A DNA stretch of 64,000 nucleotides, from positions 124,001 through 188,000 of the forward strand of contig JAGTXK010000095.1 in assembly GCA_019096195.1 (NCBI GenBank), written 5' to 3'. The DNA comes from Boletus sp. NGJ (taxonomy: Eukaryota > Basidiomycota > Agaricomycetes > Boletales > Boletaceae). The notes below the pieces were generated by a model. The model was not told the DNA's origin, searched no databases, and saw only the letters and a program-made list of their open reading frames with translations. The translations under genes and the position numbers were made by a program. Shown here in pieces: positions 46,233 through 57,242 of the stretch (positions are counted from its first letter, which is position 1; each line of letters begins with the position of its first letter).

Positions 46233-49024
46233 CATTAGTAAAAACAGGACTAACTGTCTAGTGCTGGACAGTACTGGACAGTAACATAGTGCTCATAGTG
46301 AGGGTCCAAGTGGATAGTGGTTTGATAGTACTATGACAGTGTCTCATAGTCTGTTCATAGTGTGGCCATAGTCTGTCATAGTATTCTCAGTGTCTCATAG
46401 TATTCTCATAGTACTTTCATAGTGGTCATAGTACATATTCCCATAGTATCTCATAATGTGGTCATAGTGATGCCATAGTATATATAGTGCTTCCATAGTG
46501 GCTTAGCAATTCTAATTCTCATTCTAATTCTAATCCAATTTCAAGCCAATTTTAATTTCAAATTCAATCAAATATTAATTCTACTAATTCTAATTCTAAT
46601 CCCAGTCCCAGTTCCAATCTCAATCCTAATCTCAATCCTAATGATTTACAAAGTAAAGTGTTGACTTCATGTAATGAGTAGAGAAGGATAAAATTAAGAA
46701 ACAAGAGAGTATGGGAAAGTTTTTGAAGTCTGGCTTGTTTATATAAGAATGGTGGCACAAACATTGGCAAACAATGTCCGCTTTTTTAACACTGAGTGTG
46801 GGAAAATGGACTTGGATATTTTTTAAATGTAGGTCTATACTTTTGGTACACTATGACTACACTTTTACTACACTTTGGTGTGCACTTTTGGTACACTTTT
46901 GGTACACTTTGTTTGCTACACTTTTGCTACATTTGGTGCGCATTTTTGCTACACTGTATTACACTCTTTCCTATACTTTTTGTACAACATTTGACTACAC
47001 CTTTGACTACACTTTTTGTATACTTTTGATTTAGGTTTAGGTTTAGAATTAGCTTAAAATTACTACTATGACTATGACTACTATGGATGTACTATGAATG
47101 CTATGAAATGCTATGGTATTATGACACTATGATACTATGAACACTATGAATACACTTTCAATACTATGACACTATGAATACTATGAACACTATGAAATGC
47201 TATGGTACTATGATACTATGATACTATGCACACTATGAATATACTATGGATACTATGAATACACTTTCAATACTATAATACTATGGATACTATGAGTTAT
47301 CTATGAAACTACTATGGCACCACGAGCACTATGATGAAATCCTGTATTTACTAATGTCTTGTGGGCAAGGTGTGCCTTATCCAGGTGTGGCATGCTCTGT
47401 GGCATTTTCTAGAGTCAAGAACCATAGGGACCAACTCTAGTATGCACAAGCCAACTACTACCACACACACAGCCAACACTTGCTAATGGACAGCCATCTA
47501 AGACAGATATAGTATGCACTGCTCCCACAAAGGACAGGACACTGGCAGTGGCAGACAGGTCAGCATTGCTGGAGATAAATGACTGGAATTAAAGATAAGA
47601 AACCTGGTTGAAGAAGCCTGAACTCTCGTGTTTCCCAGGAGGTAGCAGAAGCCTCTAAATTCGATGTTGAAGTTGGTGGAGTGGTTTTGTTTCACCACCT
47701 GCAGGGCGACATGTTGAATGGAGGATGAGGCAGTCGCTATTTCTGCCAGCATCTGTGCAGAGGGTGCACACCTGTTGCACTTGTGAGTCGTGCCACATGA
47801 CAAAGATTGTGGCAACTGCATGCCTGCAAAAAGGTGCTAAAGAAATGAACACAGTCTGAGTTGCCAGTGAAAAACGTCGGAAGTGGCGGTGGTGTGACGA
47901 AGTTCTTCACACATTAGTAAATACAGGATTTCATCATAGTGCTCATAGTGCCATAGTAGTTTCATAGTAGTCATAGTAGTTTCATAGATAACTCATAGTG
48001 TTTATAGTATCATAGTATTGAAAGTGTATTCATAGTATCCATAATATATTCATAGTGTTCATAGTATCATAGTATCATAGTATCATAGTATCATAGCATT
48101 TCATAGCATTCATAGTACATTCATAGTAGTCATAGTCATAGTAGTAATTTTAAGCTAATTCTAATTCTAATTCTAATTCTAATTCTAATCCTAAATCAAA
48201 AGCATATAAAATGTGTAGTCAAAAAGTGCACAAAAAGTGTAGTCAAATGTGTAGTCAAATGTTGTACAAAATGTATAGGAAAGAGTGTAGTACAGTGTAG
48301 CAAACAGAGTGTAGTAAAAAAAAGCAAACAAAAGTGTAGCAGAGTGTAGTACAGTGTAGCAAACAAAGTGTACCAAAAGTGTACCAAAAATGCGCACCAA
48401 AGTGTAGTAAAAGTGTAGTCACAATGTGTACCAAAAGTGTAGACCTACATTCAAAAAATATCCAAGTCCATTTTCCCACACTCAGTGTTAAAAAAGCGAA
48501 CATTGTTTGCCAATGTTTGTGCCATCATTCTTATATAAACAAGCCAGACTTCAAAAACTTTCCCATATCCTCTTGTTTCTTAATTTTATTCTTTTCTACT
48601 CATTACATGAAGTCAACACTTCACTTTGTAAATCATTAGGATTAGAATTAGGATTGGGATTGGGATTGGGATTGGGACTGGGATTAGAATTAGAATTAGA
48701 ATTAGAATTAATAGAATTAATATTTGATTGAATTTGAAATTAGAATTGACCTGAAATTGGATTAGGATTAGGATTAGGATTAGAATTAGGATTGCTAAGC
48801 CACTGTGGAAGCACTATGTATACTATGGCATCACTATGACCACTATGGAAGTACTATGAGAATACTATGAGACACTATGAGAATACTATGACAGACTATG
48901 GCCATACTATGAACAGAGTATGAGACACTGTCATAGTACTATTAAACCACTATCCAGTTGGACCCTCACTATGAGCACTATGTTACTGTCCAGCACTGGA
49001 CAGTTAGTCCTGTTTTTACTGATG
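46233..49024. repeat. Composite palindrome: two inverted TIR units around a 553-base spacer
   Basis: Left arm 46233-47357 and right arm 47911-49024 are inverted copies of each other, differing by scattered substitutions and small indels. The spacer 47358-47910 is single-copy within the window. Each arm has its own terminal inverted repeat: CATTAGTAAAAACAGGA at the outer end of the left arm and TCCTGTATTTACTAATG at its inner end, and the same for the right arm. Inside an arm the order from outside in is: CATAGT-rich zone, AATTCTAATT-rich zone, a unique stretch, a TACACTTTTGG-rich zone, then an ACTATGA-rich zone complementary to the outer one. No clear target-site duplication. No transposase is encoded; it looks like a non-autonomous (MITE or foldback-like) DNA element. 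Confidence 0.85.
47358..47910. other. Spacer of the composite palindrome
   Basis: Unique sequence between the two arms, higher in GC than the arms. A minus-strand frame through it (QMLAEIATASSSIQHVALQ, FRGFCYLLGNT) has some coding flavour but no match I can name. It may be captured host sequence. Confidence 0.4.
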
Positions 49025-49181
49025 CACAGGAATGAGGTCGAGGGTGTGGTTGAAGACATGGGAGCCTCTGGACGATCAGTGCATGAAGGTAGCGCTGTGC
49101 AAGCGAGCTGTTGGACATCCAAGTGAGCCATTGGAGGTGCAGGTGAAGTGAAGTGAATGCAGAGAATCCGCTCAAAGTATT

Positions 49182-49538
49182 TGTTATGACCACTCGTAAC
49201 TGGGTGACACGTTACCGCGTAATCGACCGCGGTTGATTACCGGACTAGCTGGACTTGAGCAACTGGCTCCCCTAGGCCCGAGTTCCCTAGGCATGGGGAC
49301 TGACAGCTAGCTTTACGTAGAGTCTCCTCCTCTAGAGAGAGTGAGGGATGTCCCTATGACCAATGGCGGAGTCTTGGACTTTGAGGATAGTGATGCCTGT
49401 TGTCCTATCATTCTACAAGGAAACCCTTCTTGTAGAGGCCTGTGTTGGTGTTGGCGTTGGTTAGATGTGCGAACAACCTTTCCCGAGCAGAACCCTGTCT
49501 GCGTAGATGTCGTCGCTGGTTAAGCGTGCGAACAGGTA
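49182..49538 (+). mobile_element. Solo LTR, Ty3/gypsy-like fossil
   Basis: A 357-base unit starting TGTTATGACC, bounded on both sides by the 5-base direct repeat GTATT (49177-49181 and 49539-49543), the target-site duplication expected of an LTR element. No coding sequence of the element adjoins it, so it is a solo LTR left after LTR-LTR recombination. The intact target repeat suggests it is not very old. It resembles the LTR-like sequence at the right end of the window. Family assignment to Ty3/gypsy is inference. Confidence 0.7.
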
Positions 49539-49869
49539 GTATTGTCGGAAAATTGGAAGTTTTAATTCAATGGATTGTAAGGTATTGCAATGCCTAAATA
49601 GGGTATTACCATTACATTCATATTGAGATAGTAAAGGTCCAATTGAAATAGCATGCTAATCGGGATTTCAATTGTTGTTGCAATGGGATTCGGACATGGC
49701 CGGTATCATTTTGATCACGTGTGTGATTGCAAAGCAATTATATCGTGTGAATTGTGAGAAGATTACAATGTGGCTTACAATGATATCATGTGAATTTTGA
49801 TTAGATTACAATGTGGCATGCAATGATGTCATGTGAATTGTGATAAGATAACAATGCAATTGCAATACG

Positions 49870-50175
49870 GTCACAACAGGGGGTAAATCCATAAAAAGAA
49901 AGTGTGGCACAATCTCAATTGTGTGAGAATCACTGAAATAGGCCAATCCAACTGGCCAATGAGAATTCTCTTTTATTACTTTTGGGACCGGGATTTGAAC
50001 TTGTCACTGCCAATCTGACTGACCAATCAGAATTGTCTTTTAATGCTATTGGGACTGGGATTTGAACCTAGGACTTTGTTCGTTAGTACCCCAAATCATT
50101 AGCTACTTTTACTATAATTACTACTCACCTCATCAATAGTTAACCATTAGGCTATGTACCCACAACTACTCTAGA
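49870..50175 (-). repeat. tRNA-derived SINE-like unit with a duplicated B box
   Basis: On the minus strand an RNA polymerase III A box, TAGCCTAATGG (50144-50154), is followed 75 bases later by a B box, GGTTCAAATCC (50058-50068). A second B-box-like copy, AGTTCAAATCC, lies at 49991-50001. Each B box is followed by a similar stretch (CCCAGTCCCAATAG / CCCGGTCCCAAAAG, then AAAAGA.AATTCT.ATTGG), so a unit of about 67 bases is tandemly duplicated. The 5' part (GGGTACATAGCCTAATGGTTAA) looks like a tRNA half. It is not a good functional tRNA: spacing is too long and the acceptor stem does not close. Confidence 0.5.
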
Positions 50176-50337
50176 ACCACACTTCAATATATTGGACCTT
50201 CACATATTACTCAGAGTCAATCTAAAGTGTACCACTGAGTCAATAGCAATAGATACTTAACATTCACAACTCGATTTAAACAATGGATGAACATTGATGA
50301 CATGTATTAGAATCCAAATCATGCCTATTATAAGAAT

Positions 50338-52101
50338 CTATTTAGCAGCACTACAGCGTGTGCATCGCACCACTGCACCATTCACAGCTGCTTTATTACC
50401 CTTATTAGTACTGCGTGCCCTTCCATGCCCTCTTGCTGAAACAGACTCCTCAGGATTGTCCAAAACCTCCTCTAACATCTCTAGACTAAAAGCCACTTCA
50501 CCTGCCTGTGGGTTTGGAACTTGGAGTGACACCACAGAAGCCTGCTCAGTACCAGCAATGTCATTGGATGATACAATTTCCGCCATTGTGCTGGATGATG
50601 AGCTAAGGGCAGACTCTAGAAGATCTGAGTTTTGGAACTCGGAATGAGGTACTACTGGCAGTGAGTCAGAATCTGACAGTGCCATTGCCATGGCAGCCAT
50701 AGTGGCATCAATGTCGGCTGTGAAATCCTCATTTATTGTCGCGGTACCTAATGTGTGAGCCTTGGTTTTGCCAAAGACTTGTTGGTTGACTTTGCTGACC
50801 AAGTCAAGAACATACAGTGTGTCCTAGCTGTTGACGAAGAGGCGCTTGTACTGAAAGAACAGTTTGTGATACTGGATCTCAGAGTTGGCACCAACACCAT
50901 CCTTAGGAAACTGGGAATCAGGCAAAACAAGAAAGACTGCCTATAATTTTAATCGAGCAAGTAACCATTAGGGATTCAGACAATTTAGATACAAAAACAG
51001 AGAAATCTGTACTGACCATGATGGCGGCCCATGCAAGGCACCCTGGAGTACAGCAGGTTACACCCCATATCGTTCCATTGGATTTCCCACCAGGGCGGCG
51101 TGTGACATCATGTGTGAGGGCAGTCCATCCCCAAAACACAATATGAAGAATCTATGATTAGAAAATGATTCAGTTAATATCAATGAAGAGTAGAGTGACT
51201 GTATAACATACAGAAGTGAGTAACTCCCAGTTAGAGAAGGGAGTGCATGCATTGACTTTGTGATCAGTATAGAGAAGTGGCAGGAATGTGGAATACTTGG
51301 GCTTGGTGGCGTCCTGCGGTATTCCGAGTAGTACACAAATTTCTGGGAACTCAAGGCGACGAGAAGCAGTATCACAGCTGAAGTAATGATTGCCAGAGGG
51401 CAGTTGAAAAAGGTCGTTGGCTGCCTGACGAAGTTTGTGGAGTTCACTAGATTGGCCAGTGCTAACATGAGTCACTAACTGAGTTATTGATACATCAGTT
51501 CATATGTGATATTAAATTGAATCATGAATATAACATACCTGATCAGTGAAATGTTGTGACATTCGGAGGTTTTGGATGTGAGGTGGAAGTATTGAGTCTA
51601 GCTCTGCAACAATCGCTGCTTCCTCCACAAGGCTTGATGCACAGTGGGCCTTACCGACAATCTCTAATGACACAGGTGATGTGTTTGATACACTGGGAGT
51701 TAGTGGGTGACTGAGAACGTCTTTCGATGGAGGGAACATTTCAATCAAGACTCCGAATTTCTTTGTGAGAGTCTGTATTTTGGTATCAAAGGTGCTGAGC
51801 ACCTCAGGGACAGAAGCTTTCGTTGACTTGCGTGATCTGTTTGCCTCAGCAATGCGAACCTGCTCCTGTAAGACACGACACTGTTCTTTCACAGCATCAA
51901 GCTCAAGCTGTGCCTGCCTCAATGCCTGTTCGACACATAAAGATCAGTTCCATGGACTTGAAGTGTTGAAATCAATCGCGGGTCGTTGCTTACCTCATCA
52001 TTCTGGGTTTCCACTGTGGCTAGGCGGGGACGGATGACGACAGGTTCATCATCATCGAGATCCAGAAGAACATTAGCAGCACGACCAGAGATAGCAGGCA
52101 T
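50338..52101 (-). CDS. DUF6698-type protein, possibly interrupted
   Basis: Multi-exon gene in a family common in Agaricomycete repeat regions. Start at 52101 (MPAISGRAANVLLDLDDDEP). A coiled-coil segment (LELDAVKEQCRVLQEQVRIAE) is followed by DTKIQTLTKKFGVLIEMFPP. The next exons read SSELHKLRQAANDLFQLPSG, FSNWELLTSILRIVFWGWTAL, then NGTIWGVTCCTPGCLAWAA, the most typical DUF6698 block, and YHKLFFQYKRLF. A TAG follows RLFVNS in the reading frame near 50823-50825, after which the frame continues (VLDLVSKVNQQVFGKTKAH) to an acidic Ser-rich tail and CTRCSAAK. The stop may be real damage, a read-through of a mis-set intron, or a variant. Function unknown; it lies on the same strand as the Plavaka transposase. 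Confidence 0.6.
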
Positions 52102-52329
52102 GGTGCAGATTGTGCGAGGGTGGAGCAGAGAGCTGTATAACAGGTAATGTAGTTAAGGAGGAGTGAAAGACGACACAAATAGATGCGACTCACCATCCAG
52201 TATTTAAACCAAGCAAGCATAATGAATGGGGATATGGGACCAGGAAGCACAAGTCAGTTGACGTGTCAATGATACGCCCCACCAGGTGCTGTGGAGACCA
52301 TCATCCGAGCATCTTAGCGTTGAATGCAA

Positions 52330-53116
52330 TGTTACATCACATTTCTGGGCTCACCTCGTTTAGAAGGTCTGGATCTTCCTGAATATGTACATTGACCTTC
52401 ACCCGATATTGTCAAGCAATCCAGGAGATGTGGGGCATGGTCACGTCGCTGTTGTTGACGTGTTATGGCGGTGATTTCGGGGTTGTGGACTTTACTATTA
52501 CCAAAGTCGCCGCTCCCGATTTGATCCGAGTCTGAATCAATTCCTTGTTGAAGCAACCCGGCTATCATTCACTGCAGGTCTGGCATGTTGGTGTCAATAG
52601 AGGGGTGGGATAGGGAGGTGTTGCGAAGCCAAACCATTTGATGTTGTACACAAACGGGTCTTGAGCGTGGTTTGAGGGATGGATGGTCCAAAGAAGAGTG
52701 AAGCCGAGCTGGAGCTCGAGAGATGTGTTGTACTAGATGGGCATGGCGCATTGTCGGGTGCATTTGGAATCTGCAAGAATGGATGTGGCCCACTACTGCC
52801 AGTAAGCCGTCTGTGGGGGTAATAGGAAGTCGCTCGCTGATGAAGGAAAAACATTGTGGACAACAGACTTCCGATTCTGATTGGCTGACGGAAAAGCGAC
52901 TGGTGGCGACTTTGATGCACGTCTATGTTTAGGACTTGATATGTCAGGCTATACATGAGCCAATAATCTTTCAGTACAACAGATGCTTAAAGAAAGAGCA
53001 AAACGTACCTGAGATGAAGCAGATGGTGGTGTTTGATTCACACTCTCGAGAAGCTCGAGAGATATGGGCCTTGAGCGAGCCCATCTTTTGAGAATGTGAC
53101 CCCCAGGTGAGATTGC
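52330..53116 (-). pseudogene. WEE1 fragment, copy 2 (N-terminal region to glycine-rich loop)
   Basis: Sequence similar to the first part of WEE1 copy 1. It begins at the chimera junction near 53117 with SPGGHILKRWARSRP and LELLESVNQTPPSASS, continues after an intron with YQVLNIDVHQSRHQS, then NAPDNAPCPSSTTH and SASLFFGPSIPQTT, and ends with LPIPPLYRHQHARPAV near 52570. It skips most of the N-terminal region present in copy 1. Past 52560 traces of the kinase start remain (DQIGSGDFG). Frames shift between these blocks. A degenerate host-gene fragment carried in the repeat island. Confidence 0.6.
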
Positions 53117-53950
53117 CACCGCAGAGATCTTTTCCTGTGGAATGCTGAGCGTGTGTAAAGTCGTAAACTGGGGCATTTCCCAGAGTCCAAAGACACCAGT
53201 GGAGAAGCCGACGACGAGGAGATTGGATGGAGGGTGGAACATCGTGCAGATGACCTTGGTGTTTGGGAGGTTGAAGTAGTGTCGCTCGCGAACTCCCCAC
53301 CAGGATCATGGCGATGGTATCCGAGGCACCGGATGGTGTCAGTACCACCAGCGCAGGGGTCGTCATCGTCAGTCTCCATATCTTGGTCGGTCATGGCTTT
53401 CCAAGTGAATACTGCACCGTCGCGACTCACGGTGTATATCTTCAAGAGACGTCAAGATTCAAACTAGACAAAAAGAACTCAATCACGTACGAGTATTTGA
53501 TTTGGAGGAAAAATAAGTCCCAATGACCGCGTCACGATGACCTGCAAACATTTTTGGGCAGAACCCTTCCACTGGGTTCAGAGTGAACAACCGCGCTGTC
53601 ATGTCCCGAGACATCGTGATAAAACACCTTGAAATGTAACATCGAGTTAGCCAACATATACAAAAAAAAACTATCGAGACGACAAGACAAAAAGCGACAC
53701 GCACGTCAAATCTGGAGCCCAGCGAATGGTCGATACTGCATCATGATGTCCTGTATACGTCCGATGCAACACGAATGGTGCAAACTCGCGCACGAGATGA
53801 TTGGGAGTATGCCACACCTGTATGTGTGCGTCGTGCGTCATGGCAATATATCTTGTCCACGCGAGGTCGAAATAACAATAACAACACGTGTGGTGGAAAC
53901 ATGTGTGGATGGTATGTATCAGCCACCAAAAACCCAACAAGTGATGAGGC
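53117..53950 (-). pseudogene. PWP2 fragment (WD40 part of the small-subunit processome protein)
   Basis: Reads, in order along the minus strand, FDLAWTRYIAMTHDAHIQVW, TPNHLVREFAPFVLHRTYTG, HHDAVSTIRWAPDL, SRDMTARLFTLNPVEGF, FAGHRDAVIGTYFSS, YTVSRDGAVFTWKAM, REHYF-like VRERHYFNLPNTKV and FGLWEMPQFTTLHTLSIPQE. These are consecutive WD40 blocks of Pwp2/Utp1, a U3 processome component in pre-rRNA processing. Only this middle piece is present, introns are kept, and there is a frame change between FTWKAM and VRERHYF. It enters from WEE1 copy 1 inside an intron (between about 53870 and 53958) and is fused in frame to WEE1 copy 2 at 53117. A captured genomic fragment, not the working gene. Confidence 0.8.
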
Positions 53951-56730
53951 AAACATACCTGAAGATGTCGGCAGCCTTGCCAAACGTCCCTTGCAGATTC
54001 AGAACTTCCCGAGCCAAGTACACCTTATCACCTTCACGTTCGAACCCCCCTAACGAAACACCTAGGGAGCTTCCTCCACTAGTGTGAGGCCATAACGACG
54101 CCATTCCAAAATCACCAATCTTGAAGCGGCCTTCCTGGGTCAAAAAAATATTTGCTGGCTTCAGATCCAAGTGGATGACACCTGACTCATGAATGAACCG
54201 AAGACCCTGCAAAAAAACACAAACATGAGTAACATGGAACTACGAACTAATCCATATCTGGCAGAACAAACAACACATGTCCCACTCACATTACTCAAGT
54301 CCGCGAATACTCTCCAAATCCTGGCTTCGTTCAGTCGCGGATATACCTTGCCATACTCCCACAGGAAGCATGCAAAGTTCCCGAGCTTGCAGAGCTCAGT
54401 ACGAATGAACAGCGCCTCATCCTCTTCCCAGCTATCAATATATGTGAGGACATTAGGATGATGTCTGCACTGTCTGTGGCCGCAGCCCTGCGGAGGTGTT
54501 GCAAGACGTCGACCTCTTCACGCAGACACAATCTGCCAGGGTGAGAATAAATTACACGGACATTAAAGATAAAGATTGTAGCCACCTACCGGTGCCGGGG
54601 TCCTTCAAACAGCTTAGACCATTTAACAGCCCATAGATTATCCGATGACGATGGTCCATTCTTGGATCGAACCTTGAGGACCTTACCAAATTCACTGCTA
54701 CTGATTTGATCAATCTCCACAAAATCTTTGTCAAAGTGACCCAGCTTATCGTTCACTGCGGGTCTGGCATGTTGGTGGAGGGGTGAGATAGGGAGGCGTT
54801 GTGAAGTCAAACCAGATGCGCGATGTCGCGCGAGTGTGGGCGAATTCAATGTGATCACAGAACTATTTGATGATGATCGAGAGCCGGGCTTCTCCGAAGG
54901 TAAGTGAAGTTGAGGCATCGCAGTAGCAGATATTTGCATCGGAACGCGCGGATGAATAGGCCAATCTAAATTGTATCGCTTCTGCATCAATATCCAGTTG
55001 GTAGATCCGCATAAAATTAGAGATTACCTTTGTTGCGTTGCATTGGAGTTGCAAGGAAGGTATCACTTCCACTTGAGAACACTCCACTGCTGCTTCACCG
55101 CATTAGCCAACATGTCCGCTCAACAGGTCCATATGGCACTGGTGGGCATCTGAGCCCAAGACCATCATACTTATTCGCCTCCTTCCTCATACTTGGGCTG
55201 TTCTCTTCGTCCTTGTCCTCATCAGACCCTTGCAGATCTGCCACCTTCTTAGTGCCAAGTGGAGGAAATGCTGCGGGCAAGCTCTTCTGGGGCCCGTTCT
55301 TTGTTTTACCAGCAGGTGCTGCTCCAAGGTCCAACCCTCCAAAAGTTAAACCCAACTTTGGCAGCCACAGCACTTTTCCAGGCCGGTTTCCTCTGAGATA
55401 TGTATTCTTGAGCTTCTTGACCAGTGTACCAGGTGGCTTCTTTGATTCCTCAGCCAAAGGTTTACCACCAGATGCAAGCATTCGGAGAATAAATGCATCA
55501 ACGTCCACTGCATCATTCCTTCGGAAGTTGTCGTCTGAACCATTAATGACAAATGCCACCGGCCAACCTGAATTAGGTCCAGGCATGACACCCGGTGTGA
55601 TCAGATCATCCCTGATATCTGAATTTAAAGAAGACACAGATGTCGAAGTACGTGGCATAGCCAAGAGTGAAGTGCCCCTATGCGATGCATTTTTATCATC
55701 ACTCAAGGCAACGCCTGAATCGCGAGATTTATATTTCAATGGAAGCATATTTTTGCCCTTCTTTGACCTGGGGGATGGGGTGCCCTCAGTCATGCTGAAC
55801 ATGAAAGACATCTCGGGTGGACCGCACGGCTCAAAGAACATGTCGTCCTCGTCATCTGTGACATTGTGACTGCCATGAAGTAATGACACAGGGGATGACT
55901 CTGGCGACGATATGTTGAGAGCAGAACACCATGGAAGTCTAGTAACCGCCTCGTTGCCAGGTCCTGCGTAACTGTGTCTGTTGGATACCAATGTATGTGC
56001 ACTGACACGAAGTTTGTCGGCTGGTGAAGCGGCAGCATTGGATGCTGTATGCAAACAGGTCCCGGTTGTGGTTTGAGGGATGGACAGTCCAAAGAAAAGT
56101 GAGGCAGAGCTGGTGCTTGCGAGACGTGTGGTAGGTGGGCACGGCGCATGGTCAGGTGCATTCATCTGCAAGGCCAGATGTGGTCCACTACTGCCAGTAA
56201 GGCATCTGCGGGGTATTGGGGAGTCGCCCGCTAACGGAGGAGAAACACTGGGGACGACGGACTTCCAATTCCGATTGACTGACGGAAAGGAGACTGGTGG
56301 CGACTTTGATGCACGTCCATGTTTAGGACTTGATATGTCAGGCTATACATGAGCCAAAAAAAAAAATTAATACAACAGACAGTTAAAGAAAGAAGAAAAC
56401 GAACGTGAGATGAAGCAGGTGGTGATGGTGTTTGATTCACGCTCTCGAGAAGCTTGGTAGAAACGGGTCTCAAACGAGCCCATCTCTTCAGAATGTGGCC
56501 CCCAGGTGATATTGCCTTGGTCAGCTCGTCAAAGGCACTACCCTTCTGTGGAATGGCTTTGATGGTCAGATGTTGAGGTGCCTAGACTTGAGCGCAGATC
56601 AAGTCTGATCTTGGAATGAAAAATTTCTTTTTGACAGTCGTTCTGATCCATAATTGACGGAGAGTCCAGGCCAGGAGGTTTGATGGGGCTGGGAGGGAGA
56701 AAGAAAGATGCAGACCTTGTCATCATCATT
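53950..56730 (-). pseudogene. WEE1 kinase fragment, copy 1 (N-terminus to activation loop)
   Basis: Wee1 phosphorylates Cdc2/Cdk1 and delays mitosis. This copy begins near 56730 (SASFFLPPSPIKPPGLDSP), passes AFDELTKAISPGGHILKRWA, a long N-terminal region (MSFMFSMTEGTPSPRSKKG, RDSGVALSDDKNASHRG, DDLITPGVMPGPNSGWPV, DAVDVDAFILRMLASGG, KSLPAAFPPLGTKKVAD) and the kinase domain (FDKDFVEIDQISSSEFGKVL, LREEVDVLQHLRRA, SGVIHLDLKPANIFLTQEGR, KIGDFGMAS, GTFGKAADIF), then stops in an intron. Defects: TGA for Arg after CWLMR near 55095, a one-base frame change near 56550, the glycine-rich loop reduced to SSSEFG, and LAREVL for LAPEVL. It is truncated and cannot be functional. Introns are retained, so it was copied as DNA. 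Confidence 0.8.
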
Positions 56731-57242
56731 GAAAATAACGATGGTTATTGGTGGGTACTTGCTAAAATAGCGTCGTGATGGACAGGATGGGACCTTGCAA
56801 TACTATTGGGTTACTCAAAAAGGAGATTGCGACTGTTCAGCGCAATCTGTCCTTTTTTGAAACAACATTTGAATCGTCATGTATAGAATTAAAGTCGTAT
56901 CTGAATCATACACACTATATACCCATGGATGCCACCCACCAAGTGCCAGCGAGAGGTGTCTGACAGTCCAAGCGATTCGCAGTTCGCACTGTAGGTCATT
57001 CCGAATCACTGACTCAAATTAAAAATGCCATTGACACTTGACTCAGATATCGGAATCTCTGAATCTGCCAAACAGACGACATGCATTGTTGGAAAGAACA
57101 GCTGTATCTTGTACTGTGAGCTGTGATTTACGACTGAATACAATCCCAGTGGAAAGAAATTACTTACGACATTGTTCTGAATCGTCGACATAGATACAGT
57201 CACATAGAATTTACAAGTGCTGAACTTTGTTCTGTCAACGAC

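Noticed and set aside
46774-47034. Open frames in the palindrome arms (also 48191-48639)
   Set aside because: They come from stop-free simple repeats (TACACTTTTGG and AATTCTAATT) and mirror each other in both arms; not coding.
50040-50170. A functional tRNA gene on the minus strand
   Set aside because: A and B boxes are 75 bases apart, the acceptor stem does not pair, and no clear anticodon loop is seen; better read as a tRNA-derived repeat.
55030-55869. 279-residue plus-strand open frame
   Set aside because: Antisense shadow of the WEE1 fragment; the minus strand carries recognisable Wee1 blocks with its own introns.
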